Below, piece by piece: positions 1-6,040 of a DNA stretch of 8,569 nucleotides. Both the position numbers and the translations under genes were made by a program. Numbering within the stretch: the stretch's first letter is position 1; each line of letters starts with the position of its first letter. This stretch comes from CANKHA01 sp034668825 (lineage in GTDB: Bacteria; Pseudomonadota; Alphaproteobacteria; Rhizobiales; Xanthobacteraceae), in NCBI GenBank assembly GCA_034668825.1, contig JAXDOR010000011.1, positions 1 through 8,569 on the forward strand. The letters are read 5' to 3'. Under the pieces are notes generated by a model. The model was not told where the DNA came from and searched no databases. It saw only the letters and a program-made list of their open reading frames with translations.

Positions 1-581
1 GCCTCATAACGGATGATCTTTTCCAGCACCACGGCCGGGGTGGACCAGCCGATGCGCCGCAGCACCAGAAATCCGCGGTTGAACCAGGACGAGAAGAGAT
101 GGACGAAATCGGCATCGACGACGCCGAGATCGTCGCGATGGTCCATGGCGTCGATCAGCTGCTCGCGCATGCGCACCAGGGCAGCGGTACCGTTCGGAGC
201 GAGATTGAGCCGGCGGAACAGCTCTTGCCGGCGGGGCTCCGCGGCATGATGCAGTTCGGCCGCGGTTTCGTCCGAAGCCGCCCGCTGCCAGGCCGCGATG
301 GCGGTCTCGACACGCTTTGGATCGGGGCCAAATCGCGTTGCCAGCGCCTCGAAGAAAGCGATGCGCGGGCCGATGGTCAGTTCGTCGTAACGGCCAAGGA
401 TCTCGCGGGCGAGCGCGACTCCGGAGGCCTCGCCTCTGCCGGTCAGCAACTCCTCGCACAACTCAACGAAATTCTCCGAGCGCTGCGGACCATCGCCCCG
501 GCGCTCCCGGGTGCGGTCGAGCAGAGCCCGGCCGCGCTCGGAGATGGACTGCAGCAGCTCGCCAAAAAACGAGGTGTTCAT
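1..581 (-). CDS. matA: Malonyl-CoA decarboxylase, N-terminal part (3' end beyond the left edge)
   Basis: The enzyme converts malonyl-CoA to acetyl-CoA and CO2 in the cytoplasm, the last step of malonate catabolism. The reading frame is open from an ATG at 581 to the left edge, giving 193 residues of a family usually around 450. It starts MNTSFFGELLQSI. The visible part is the mainly helical N-terminal domain. It ends in the stretch recognised as typical of the family: LAPNGTAALVRMRE (about 127-140), VDADFVHLFSSWFNRGFLVL (about 155-174) and RRIGWSTPAVVLEKIIRYE (about 175-193). The acyltransferase-like catalytic domain lies outside. The ATG overlaps the dctM stop as ATGA and has no well-placed Shine-Dalgarno sequence (GTGGGGAA abuts the start), so translation is probably coupled to dctM. 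The position after TRAP genes matches the rhizobial matPQMAB order. The family call comes from remembered sequence patterns; I consider it strong. Confidence 0.9.
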   Translation of the reverse strand, partial: MNTSFFGELLQSISERGRALLDRTRERRGDGPQRSENFVELCEELLTGRGEASGVALAREILGRYDELTIGPRIAFFEALATRFGPDPKRVETAIAAWQRAASDETAAELHHAAEPRRQELFRRLNLAPNGTAALVRMREQLIDAMDHRDDLGVVDADFVHLFSSWFNRGFLVLRRIGWSTPAVVLEKIIRYE

Positions 582-1930
582 TTCCCCACGCCCATGACTG
601 CGTCGGGGAACGCAGTCGATATCTCCGGCACGAAGCACATCAAGACCACGGCGAAAATCATCAGGCCGACGAACGGCATCACTCCCCACATCACATCGCG
701 CAGCGGAATATCCGGCGCGATATTCTTAATGACGAATATGTTCAGCCCTACAGGCGGATGAATCAATCCCATTTCCATGACAATCGTCATAATGACGCCA
801 AACCAAATAAGATCGAATTGTTCCGCCCTCAAGGGGGGAAGAATGATCGGTGCCGTCATCAAAATGATGGAAACGGGCGGCAGGAAGAAGCCGAGCACGA
901 CCACCATCAGCAATATAGCGGCCAGGAGCAGCCAGCGGGACATATGCAACGATACGATCCACTGCGCCGTCGACTGGCTGATATGCAGATAGCTCATGAC
1001 GTAGGAATAGAGCAGAGACATGCCGATAATCAGCATCAGCATGGTGGATTCGCGTAGCGTTGCCAGAAGTATGGGCTTTAGATCGTGCGCGCTCCAGACG
1101 TTGTAGATCGCCGCGATCAGGGCCATCGCCAGAACCGCGCCGAGGCCTGCCGTCTCGGAAGGCGTGGCGTAGCCGCCGTAGAGCGCGATCATCACGCCGG
1201 TCAGCAGGATAACGAACGGAAGCACCCGGGGCAGCAAGGCGAACTTATCGCGGATCGTCAGCGTGTCTACCCGCAACAACTCCGAAGTCTCGCCGGTGCG
1301 TTCGTAGAGGGCTTTTGCAGTCCGATATTCACGGCGAAAGCGCCACATGGCGTAGGCCGAAAAGAGCGCTACCAGCAAAAACGCCGGTCCGATGGCGGCA
1401 AGGAACAATCTACCGAGCGATTGTTCGGCCGCGACCGCATAGAGGATCATGGTGATCGACGGCGGCAGCAGGATGCCAAGCGTCCCGCCGGCGGCGATGA
1501 TGCCCGCGGCGAAGCCACCGGAATATCCGTGCTTGCGCATTTCCGGAATGCCGGCGGAGCCGATGGCCGAACAGGTGGCAGGCGACGAGCCGGCCATCGC
1601 AGCGAAAAGCGCGCAGGCGAAGACATTGGCAATGCCGAGGCCGCCAGGGATACGGTGCAGCCACGCATGCAGCGCACCGTAAAGGTCCTTGCCCGCCGGT
1701 GACCGCCCGATTGCCGAGCCTTTGAGAATGAATAGCGGGATCGACAGCAGCGTGATCGAAGCCATCTCCTCATAGACATTCTGGGTGACGGTATCGACCG
1801 ATGACGACGGCATGAAGGCGACCATGAACAACGTCGCCACCGCGCCGAGCGCGAAGGCAATCGGCATCCCGGCGAACATGACAATGAGGGTGACGCCGCC
1901 ATAGAGCAGCCCGATCGACAATACCGTCAT
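578..1930 (-). CDS. dctM: TRAP transporter large permease DctM/MatM (malonate/dicarboxylate)
   Basis: This is the large, ion-coupled inner-membrane subunit of a tripartite ATP-independent periplasmic transporter, 450 residues, the usual DctM length. It is hydrophobic throughout, with about a dozen membrane segments. Family signatures are visible: AGSSPATCSAIGSAGIPEM at about 113-131, LGILLPPSI at 151-159, GYATPSETAG at 253-262 and MGLIHPPVGLNIFVI at 387-401. A polar loop at about 196-232 is the only long hydrophilic stretch. I chose the ATG at 1930 rather than an upstream ATG at 2095. The 55 extra residues would be read out of frame through the end of dctQ and look non-native, whereas 1930 forms an ATGA overlap with the dctQ stop and has GGAG nine bases upstream. 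Substrate is inferred from the coupled malonyl-CoA decarboxylase gene: malonate or a related short dicarboxylate. Confidence 0.95.
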   Translation of the reverse strand: MTVLSIGLLYGGVTLIVMFAGMPIAFALGAVATLFMVAFMPSSSVDTVTQNVYEEMASITLLSIPLFILKGSAIGRSPAGKDLYGALHAWLHRIPGGLGIANVFACALFAAMAGSSPATCSAIGSAGIPEMRKHGYSGGFAAGIIAAGGTLGILLPPSITMILYAVAAEQSLGRLFLAAIGPAFLLVALFSAYAMWRFRREYRTAKALYERTGETSELLRVDTLTIRDKFALLPRVLPFVILLTGVMIALYGGYATPSETAGLGAVLAMALIAAIYNVWSAHDLKPILLATLRESTMLMLIIGMSLLYSYVMSYLHISQSTAQWIVSLHMSRWLLLAAILLMVVVLGFFLPPVSIILMTAPIILPPLRAEQFDLIWFGVIMTIVMEMGLIHPPVGLNIFVIKNIAPDIPLRDVMWGVMPFVGLMIFAVVLMCFVPEISTAFPDAVMGVGK

Positions 1931-2484
1931 GCCGCTGATCTCCGGCGACGCAAAGCACCGATGACTTGCAGCAACAGTTGAATGCTCAACAGGATCATTC
2001 CGGTCATCATCAACGAATAGGGAATCCACAACGGCGGGCCCCACGTCGAGCCAGAGCGGAAACCATCGACCCAGGCTTCTTCCAGCAGGATCCACGATTT
2101 CCAGGCAAAGAAAGTACAGAACAGGAAGCTGGCGAAATCGACCATAATCTGCCGGACGTAATTGACGTGTGGCGGCAATATGCTGGCGAGCGCCTCGATG
2201 CCGACATGACCGCGCTCGGCTTGAACTGCCGCGCTAGACATGAAAATCGCTCCGACGATCAAGAACACCGACATCTCATCCTGCCAGTCGGAAGAGTATT
2301 TTAAGAAATAGCGGGTCACCACGCTGTAGGTGAGAACGAAAGCCGCGGCCACCAGCGCAACGGATGACCCGATCACGATGTAATAATTGATCTTCGACAG
2401 GATGTGATCGGCCAAATAGATGACGGCGCCCTCCTTGGGCGCCGTCTTCGCTTTACGCTCGACAGTGTCGAGTCCGTGAGACAT
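1927..2484 (-). CDS. dctQ: TRAP transporter small permease DctQ/MatQ
   Basis: This is the small four-helix membrane subunit of the TRAP transporter, which pairs with DctM. The protein has 185 residues. A polar N-terminal tail of about 30 residues precedes hydrophobic segments at roughly 33-55, 70-88, 108-128 and 150-172, then a basic tail ending RRRRSAA. The conserved DctQ patterns are present: SDWQDEMSVFLIVGAIFMSS after helix 1 (about 65-84), and the ERGHVGIE loop at about 90-97. The ATG at 2484 follows the dctP stop by 18 bases, with only a weak ribosome site (GGTAAG). Its TGA overlaps the dctM ATG by four bases. The gene therefore sits inside a polycistronic unit with dctP, dctM and matA. 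DctQ proteins are poorly conserved, but hydrophobicity, the RGHV motif and the neighbours together make the call secure. Confidence 0.93.
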   Translation of the reverse strand: MSHGLDTVERKAKTAPKEGAVIYLADHILSKINYYIVIGSSVALVAAAFVLTYSVVTRYFLKYSSDWQDEMSVFLIVGAIFMSSAAVQAERGHVGIEALASILPPHVNYVRQIMVDFASFLFCTFFAWKSWILLEEAWVDGFRSGSTWGPPLWIPYSLMMTGMILLSIQLLLQVIGALRRRRSAA

Positions 2485-2502
2485 TGCGGTCGGCTTACCA
2501 GA

Positions 2503-3531
2503 TCAGACGCTGACCTCTTGGGAGAGCTTGAGAAGCTCGGCCGACAGCGGGGTCTTCTCGGCATAGTCTTTCCATGCCGTATCGCGGGCCACCGCGCGCC
2601 ACTTGTCGAGCGCGGCGTCGTCGAGGTCGGAAACCTTCGCGCCTTTCTTGGAATAGACCTCCGCCACTTTCTGGTCGTCGGAGTTCGCTTCCGTCTGGCC
2701 GAATTTCTCCAGTTCAAGGCCGACCGCCATGATGGCGGCTTGCTGATCCTTGGTGAGCGCGCCGAAAATCTGCTTCGACAGCAACAGCGGCTCGAGCATG
2801 AACCAATAGGCCTTGCCGCGGCCGGTTGTAAGACTCTTGGCAACCTCTTCCAGCCGGAACGAGATCAGGCTGGTCGAAGAGGTGATCGCGGCGTCGCAAG
2901 CGCCGGTCTGCATGGCGGCGTAAAGTTCGTTCGACGGCGTCGATAATGTCGTCGCGCCGGCCGCCTGCAACACCATGTCCATCTCGCGGCTGCCGCCGCG
3001 GACCTTCAAGCCCTTAGCATCCGCGGGGTTGATGATAGGCGTGACCCGGCTGGCGACGCCGCCGGCCTGCCAAACCCAGGAGACCATGATGACGCCCTTG
3101 TCGGCGAGCAGATCGCTGAACTTCTTGCCGACCGGAGATGCCTTCCAGGCGTTGGCCTGTTTGTAGGAGCTGACGACGCAAGGCAGATTGCCGATGTTGA
3201 GCTCCGCGACCTCACCGCCGCCGTAGGAGATCGGGTAGAGCGTCATATCCAGCGCGCCCTTACGCACGGCGGAGAACTGTGGAATGGTCTTCATCAGTGA
3301 CGAATTGGCGTAGACTTGAGCGGTAAGCTCACCCTTCGTCCGCTTCTCAATCTCGGCGGCAAATTTTTGGCAGAGCCGGTCGCGGAAATCGCCCTGATCG
3401 ATCGTGCCGCCGGGAAACTGATGCGAAATCTTCAGCGTCTGCGCCGCCGCGGCGGATCCAATCCGAGACGCGGCGATGATAGCAGGGGCAGCAATAGCGC
3501 CCATGAGGACGCGGCGTCGACTGACAGTCAT
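2503..3531 (-). CDS. dctP: TRAP transporter substrate-binding protein DctP/MatP, Tat-type signal
   Basis: This is the periplasmic solute receptor of the TRAP system, 342 residues. The N-terminus MTVSRRRVLMGAIAAPAII has the twin-arginine pattern SRRRVLM followed by a hydrophobic segment and an AAAAQ cleavage region near residue 30. It is therefore probably exported folded by the Tat pathway, as many DctP proteins are. The mature part begins QTLKISHQFPGG and shows the DctP fold pattern, including GLKVRGG at 174-180. The arginine there (about 178) is the position that binds the substrate carboxylate in this family. NELYAAMQTGACDAAITSST lies at about 201-220. I chose the ATG at 3531 over an upstream start at 3666. 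It has a near-perfect AAGGAGG five bases upstream and the extra 45 residues would mask the signal peptide. It is the first gene of the operon. Malonate as ligand is inferred from matA downstream. Confidence 0.94.
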   Translation of the reverse strand: MTVSRRRVLMGAIAAPAIIAASRIGSAAAAQTLKISHQFPGGTIDQGDFRDRLCQKFAAEIEKRTKGELTAQVYANSSLMKTIPQFSAVRKGALDMTLYPISYGGGEVAELNIGNLPCVVSSYKQANAWKASPVGKKFSDLLADKGVIMVSWVWQAGGVASRVTPIINPADAKGLKVRGGSREMDMVLQAAGATTLSTPSNELYAAMQTGACDAAITSSTSLISFRLEEVAKSLTTGRGKAYWFMLEPLLLSKQIFGALTKDQQAAIMAVGLELEKFGQTEANSDDQKVAEVYSKKGAKVSDLDDAALDKWRAVARDTAWKDYAEKTPLSAELLKLSQEVSV

Positions 3532-3536
3532 GTTTT

Positions 3537-3543
3537 CCTCCTT
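3537..3543 (-). promoter_or_regulatory. Strong ribosome binding site of dctP
   Basis: On the minus strand AAGGAGG stands five bases before the ATG at 3531. It decides the start codon of the binding-protein gene. It is much stronger than the ribosome sites of the downstream operon genes, which fits the usual need for more binding protein than permease. Confidence 0.75.
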
Positions 3544-3612
3544 GTTTCCAATCCAACCCGTAGATGCCGTCATTCGACAGCTGTTGTTCGTATTCTCCTG
3601 CGGCTTATACCG

Positions 3613-3641
3613 CATTAATGTGCCGGTTCCTACCGTGTCAG
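3613..3641 (-). promoter_or_regulatory. Possible promoter of the dctPQM-matA operon
   Basis: On the minus strand CTGACA (3636-3641) and TTAATG (3613-3618) are separated by 17 bases, a modest match to sigma-70 elements. This would give a leader of roughly 70-75 bases before dctP. An inverted repeat, CTACCG (3630-3635) and CGGTAG (3650-3655), flanks the -35 element and could be an operator arm pair. The -10 match is weak, and another TATA-like stretch (TATAAG on the minus strand, near 3605) has no -35 at the right distance. Transcription-start mapping is needed to choose. Confidence 0.25.
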
Positions 3642-3659
3642 CTTGTCGCCGGTAGTTCC

Positions 3660-3676
3660 ATCGCAAATCACGCGAT
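3660..3676. repeat. Inverted repeat in the divergent promoter region
   Basis: ATCGC at 3660-3664 and GCGAT at 3672-3676 are exact inverted arms around a seven-base centre. It lies mid-way between the divergent dctP and CoA-transferase genes. A dimeric regulator could bind here, but five-base arms also arise by chance in GC-rich DNA. Confidence 0.3.
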
Positions 3677-3698
3677 CGATAGTCTGCTAACCCCGGCC

Positions 3699-3720
3699 CT
3701 GGACAAAATTTTGGCTCCAG
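3699..3720. promoter_or_regulatory. Nested palindrome, candidate operator upstream of the CoA-transferase
   Basis: A perfect ten-base palindrome CAAAATTTTG (3704-3713) lies inside a wider pair of inverted arms, CTGGA (3699-3703) and TCCAG (3716-3720). The two symmetry centres differ by one base. It is the most symmetrical and AT-rich element in the shared upstream region and sits about 55 bases before the CoA-transferase start. Malonate operons in rhizobia are controlled by GntR-family regulators (MatR/GtrA) that bind short palindromes, so an operator is a reasonable reading. No regulator gene lies in the window, and the sequence is not one I can match to a specific protein. Confidence 0.4.
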
Positions 3721-3775
3721 GCAAGAAAAACAACTCGTTCACACCCTTCTGGGTGCCGACTGGGAGGATCCGTCC

Positions 3776-4948
3776 ATGCCACGACCGTTGGCCGGGCTAA
3801 AGGTACTTGAGCTTGCCCGCATCCTGGCTGGACCGTGGGCCGGTCAAATGCTGGCTGACCTCGGCGCCGACGTGGTTAAGGTGGAACGCAAGGGCGCCGG
3901 AGACGATACTCGTGGCTGGGGACCGCCGTTCGTGCCGGGCACGAATGGCGGTCATTTGGGGTCGGCCTATTATCATGCGGCAAACCGGGGCAAACGGTCG
4001 ATTGAGGTGGATTTCGACAGCGAAGATGGCAAGCGTATCGTGCGCAAGCTCGCCGCCCGCTCGGACGTCTTGATCGAGAATTTCAAGGTCGGCGGGTTGG
4101 CCAAGTTCGGGCTCGACTACAAAAGCCTCGCTCCTGAAAATCCCCGGCTGATCTATTGCTCGGTAACCGGCTTTGGCCAGGACGGGCCCTATGCGTCGCG
4201 CGCCGGCTACGATCTGATGGCGCAAGGCATGGGCGGCATGATGGATATTACCGGCGTCGCCGATGGTCCGCCCACCCGCGCCGGCGTCGCGATCTCAGAT
4301 ATCTTGACCGGGATCTATTCGGTGGTCGGCATCCTCGCCGCGCTCGCCCAGCGCGAGAACACCGGCAAGGGCGCCTATGTCGACACAGCCTTGCTCGATT
4401 CGACGGTCGGCGTATTGGCCAACCAGGCGCTCAATTATCTCGTGTCGGGGCAGATTCCGCTGCGGATCGGCAACACGCATCCGAACATCGTGCCCTATCA
4501 GGAATTTCCGGTCGCCGACGGCCACATCATCATCGCCACCGGCAATGACGCGCAATATGTCAAACTTTGCCACGTGCTGGGTGCGTCCGAACTCGCCGAC
4601 GATCCCAAATACAAGGACAACACCGGCCGGCTGCAGCACCGCGACGAACTGGTCGCCAAGCTCAGCGCGCTCACGTCGCGCGTCAATCGCGGCGGCCTCC
4701 TGGCCAAACTCGAAGCGGTCAAGGTGCCGGCCGGGCCGATCAACAATCTCGAGCAGGTATTCAATGATCCGCACGTCGTCTTCCGCGGCATGCAGATCAA
4801 CCTGCCAAGCGATGCGGCCAAGGGCGGAACGATCCCCGGCCTGCGCACGCCAATTGTGATCGACGGGTGGCACGCCGCGTCCGAAAAAGCGGCGCCGCAG
4901 CTTGGCGAACACACCGCTGAGATTCTGCGCGAGATCGGAGAAAGTTGA
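3776..4948 (+). CDS. Family III (CaiB/BaiF) CoA-transferase, dicarboxylate (SUGCT-like) type
   Basis: This is a cytoplasmic enzyme that moves CoA from an acyl-CoA to a carboxylic acid through an aspartyl-CoA intermediate. It has 390 residues, normal for the family. The N-terminal pattern LAGLKVLELARILAGPWAGQ continues into GADVVKVERKGAGDDTRGWG (about 30-49), then LIENFKVGGLAKFGLDY (about 99-115). SVTGFGQDGPY at 129-139 is followed by AGYD, where Asp146 is the expected catalytic residue. IVPYQEFPVADGHIIIATGN and VPAGPINNLEQVF mark the second half. The DDTRxWGPPF and NxHxxIVPYQ patterns recall eukaryotic SUGCT, the succinyl-CoA:glutarate transferase, more than carnitine or formyl-CoA transferases. 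GGGAGG eight bases before the ATG supports the start. It diverges from the malonate transport operon and may activate the imported diacid. The substrate is inference; the family is secure. Confidence 0.93.
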   Translation: MPRPLAGLKVLELARILAGPWAGQMLADLGADVVKVERKGAGDDTRGWGPPFVPGTNGGHLGSAYYHAANRGKRSIEVDFDSEDGKRIVRKLAARSDVLIENFKVGGLAKFGLDYKSLAPENPRLIYCSVTGFGQDGPYASRAGYDLMAQGMGGMMDITGVADGPPTRAGVAISDILTGIYSVVGILAALAQRENTGKGAYVDTALLDSTVGVLANQALNYLVSGQIPLRIGNTHPNIVPYQEFPVADGHIIIATGNDAQYVKLCHVLGASELADDPKYKDNTGRLQHRDELVAKLSALTSRVNRGGLLAKLEAVKVPAGPINNLEQVFNDPHVVFRGMQINLPSDAAKGGTIPGLRTPIVIDGWHAASEKAAPQLGEHTAEILREIGES

Positions 4949-4961
4949 CACACCGCAAGCT

Positions 4962-4997
4962 TTATTGCCTGAAAAACTTTCAGCAGTGCCGCAATAA
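4962..4997. terminator. Bulged stem-loop between convergent genes, weak terminator candidate
   Basis: TTATTGC (4962-4968) can pair with GCAATAA (4991-4997). Directly inside, CTGAAA (4969-4974) pairs with TTTCAG (4978-4983) over a three-base loop, leaving a seven-base bulge on one side. It begins 14 bases after the CoA-transferase stop and lies before the convergent small membrane-protein gene, where termination in both directions is expected. There is no U-run on either strand and the arms are AT-rich, so a classical intrinsic terminator is not shown. Confidence 0.3.
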
Positions 4998-5018
4998 CAT
5001 CCAGAACGAAGCCGCGTT

Positions 5019-5219
5019 TTAACGGCGGTTACGGCGTGCCGGCAGCTTGCTTTTGCTGACCTGCCGCGAATATTCCCATTTGAGCGCGGCCACGGTCACC
5101 AGCAGCACCGACAGCATCAGATATTTCAACACCGAATCCCACGCCTGAAATTGATTCAGCAGGCCGACGATCCAGCACGCGATCAGGATGGATAGAAGGG
5201 CAGTTTTGGACGTCGACAT
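5019..5219 (-). CDS. Small two-helix membrane protein of unknown function
   Basis: This 66-residue protein, starting MSTSKTALLSILIACWIVGL, is not recognised as a named family. Two hydrophobic segments are visible at about 7-22 and 29-45, with the polar link NQFQAWDSVLKY between them. A basic C-terminal tail (SRQVSKSKLPARRNRR) would lie on the cytoplasmic side by the positive-inside rule. I chose the ATG at 5219 because GGAG stands about eight bases upstream and it begins the hydrophobic protein. The in-frame extension to 5333 adds proline- and arginine-rich residues that look non-coding. It is convergent with the CoA-transferase and appears to be a single-gene unit. Similar tiny membrane proteins are common and mostly uncharacterised in Bradyrhizobium-type genomes. 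I judge it probably real. Confidence 0.6.
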   Translation of the reverse strand: MSTSKTALLSILIACWIVGLLNQFQAWDSVLKYLMLSVLLVTVAALKWEYSRQVSKSKLPARRNRR

Positions 5220-5303
5220 GGCGGTCTCCAGTGATGCGCATTGCGGCAAGTGACTACAAGCAAACGATATGCCAACACTCACGGGCCGCGGAGGTTCCGC
5301 CAC

Positions 5304-5342
5304 CCGTCGTCGACGGAGCGTGGCCGGCATCACATGTTGTGA
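5304..5342. repeat. Two adjacent perfect palindromes upstream of the small membrane-protein gene
   Basis: CCGTCG (5304-5309) and CGACGG (5311-5316) form a perfect inverted repeat about one central base. Fourteen bases later TCACA (5330-5334) and TGTGA (5338-5342) form another about a three-base centre. Both lie 85-125 bases upstream of the minus-strand start at 5219, where operator sites could sit. The second has half-sites like those of CRP/FNR-type proteins, but in the reverse order and with the wrong spacing, so no regulator can be named. Confidence 0.35.
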
Positions 5343-5365
5343 CGGAGCATTTCCAAAGCGTTTCA

Positions 5366-5388
5366 GCGCGGCGTAAAGTTGTCCGCGC
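5366..5388. repeat. GC-rich hairpin downstream of the 71-residue gene
   Basis: GCGCGG (5366-5371) and CCGCGC (5383-5388) are exact inverted arms around an 11-base loop. The element lies 24 bases beyond the stop of the minus-strand gene ending at 5412, so it could help end that transcript. No T-run follows on the minus strand. It is a weak terminator candidate at best. Confidence 0.25.
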
Positions 5389-5411
5389 CCCGCTGTAGAT
5401 TATGATCGAGC

Positions 5412-5627
5412 TCAGGCAGCTTTGGATTGGTAGACAGAGTGGCGCGACCGCGTCACCTGGCCTCGAGCCAGGACTTCACTCGCCTGACGCGTGACCGCGG
5501 CGCGTTGCCCTTCAGTGAGAATTCCCGCGCGGTACAGACACAACGCCTTAAGCCGCATCAGACGTGCGGAGGGCGCGTCCGAGATCGGGAAGATGCGATT
5601 CATATCGAGAGGCATTTCCTGAGGCAT
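5412..5627 (-). CDS. Hypothetical 71-residue soluble protein
   Basis: The frame encodes MPQEMPLDMNRIFPISDAPS followed by a predicted helical stretch (ARLMRLKALCLYRAGILTEG, about 20-40; then QRAAVTRQASEVLARG, about 41-56) and a basic tail. I do not recognise a family. There is no signal peptide or membrane segment. Third codon positions are mostly G or C, as expected for a real gene in this genome. The start is uncertain: ATG at 5627 gives 71 residues, ATG at 5603 gives 63 (beginning MNRIFPIS, with AGGAA about 12 bases upstream), and a TTG at 5693 would give 93. None has a convincing ribosome site. It lies between the small membrane-protein gene and the tRNA and has no functional context. Confidence 0.5.
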   Translation of the reverse strand: MPQEMPLDMNRIFPISDAPSARLMRLKALCLYRAGILTEGQRAAVTRQASEVLARGQVTRSRHSVYQSKAA

Positions 5628-5821
5628 TGCTGCTGTCTCGTGGTGATCTAACGCCGCTTTGGGCAACCGGTGGCGCTGAATGACATATGGCAACGCGGGA
5701 AAGCTGACGCGGTTCCGCTCACGTTTGTGCGAACACCTGGCGGCTCCAAATCACAACCATGGCGAAACTGCTGTATATAAAGCCACTTCCGGCATATACA
5801 CCGGCGCCATCCCTGCCATTC

Positions 5822-5850
5822 TGGACAGGCCGGAATCGAGCCTCTATAAC
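5822..5850 (+). promoter_or_regulatory. Sigma-70 promoter of tRNA-Phe
   Basis: TGGACA (5822-5827) and TATAAC (5845-5850) are separated by exactly 17 bases. Each is close to the sigma-70 consensus. Transcription would begin near 5857, about 30 bases before the mature tRNA. The bases after the -10 box are GC-rich (CCGGCGCGC), like the discriminators of stable-RNA promoters under stringent control. The rest of 5628-5821 shows no gene I can support. Confidence 0.65.
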
Positions 5851-5887
5851 CCGGCGCGCTTCCTCCCTCGCCCAACGGCGAGGCGGA

Positions 5888-5963
5888 GCCCAGGTAGCTC
5901 AGTTGGTAGAGCATGCGACTGAAAATCGCAGTGTCGGTGGTTCAATTCCGCCCCTGGGCACCA
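5888..5963 (+). tRNA. tRNA-Phe (anticodon GAA)
   Basis: The 76-base cloverleaf is complete. The acceptor GCCCAGG pairs with CCTGGGC, the D stem is GCTC/GAGC, and the anticodon stem is TGCGA/TCGCA. The loop CTGAAAA places the anticodon GAA at 5921-5923. The T arm is GGTGG/CCGCC with loop TTCAATT; it contains one G-U pair. The discriminator is A and the CCA end is encoded. GAA reads both phenylalanine codons, so this may be the only tRNA-Phe of the genome. No repeat of its 3' end occurs in the window, so there is no sign of an integrated element here. Confidence 0.98.
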
Positions 5964-6040
5964 ACGCTCTTTCAAAATTCGCCGGAATGCCGTGGTTTCC
6001 AAGAGCAGTCGTTAGACGGGATAATGAACGCCCCTAACCC

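Noticed and set aside
99..1057. Long plus-strand open frames (99-761, 317-1057)
   Set aside because: They lie opposite matA and dctM, have low-complexity Arg/His/Gln-rich products typical of antisense frames in GC-rich DNA, and show no family pattern.
1085..1702. 205-residue plus-strand frame
   Set aside because: It is antisense to dctM, whose motifs are unmistakable; the product is Arg/Gly-rich without recognisable features.
1931..2095. N-terminal extension of dctM
   Set aside because: The extra residues are an out-of-frame reading of the dctQ end; the ATGA overlap and GGAG support the start at 1930.
3532..3666. N-terminal extension of dctP
   Set aside because: It would bury the Tat signal peptide and ignores the AAGGAGG placed five bases before the ATG at 3531.
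5888..5963. tRNA-Phe as an attachment site of an integrated element
   Set aside because: I saw no second copy of the tRNA 3' end, no integrase and no change in base composition inside the window.
5680..6037. Small plus-strand frames across the tRNA region
   Set aside because: They read through the tRNA-Phe gene and its promoter, so coding is very unlikely.
5964..6040. GCTCTT (5966-5971) with AAGAGC (6001-6006) as a terminator after the tRNA
   Set aside because: The arms are only six bases with a loop of nearly 30 and no U-run follows, so it is likely chance.
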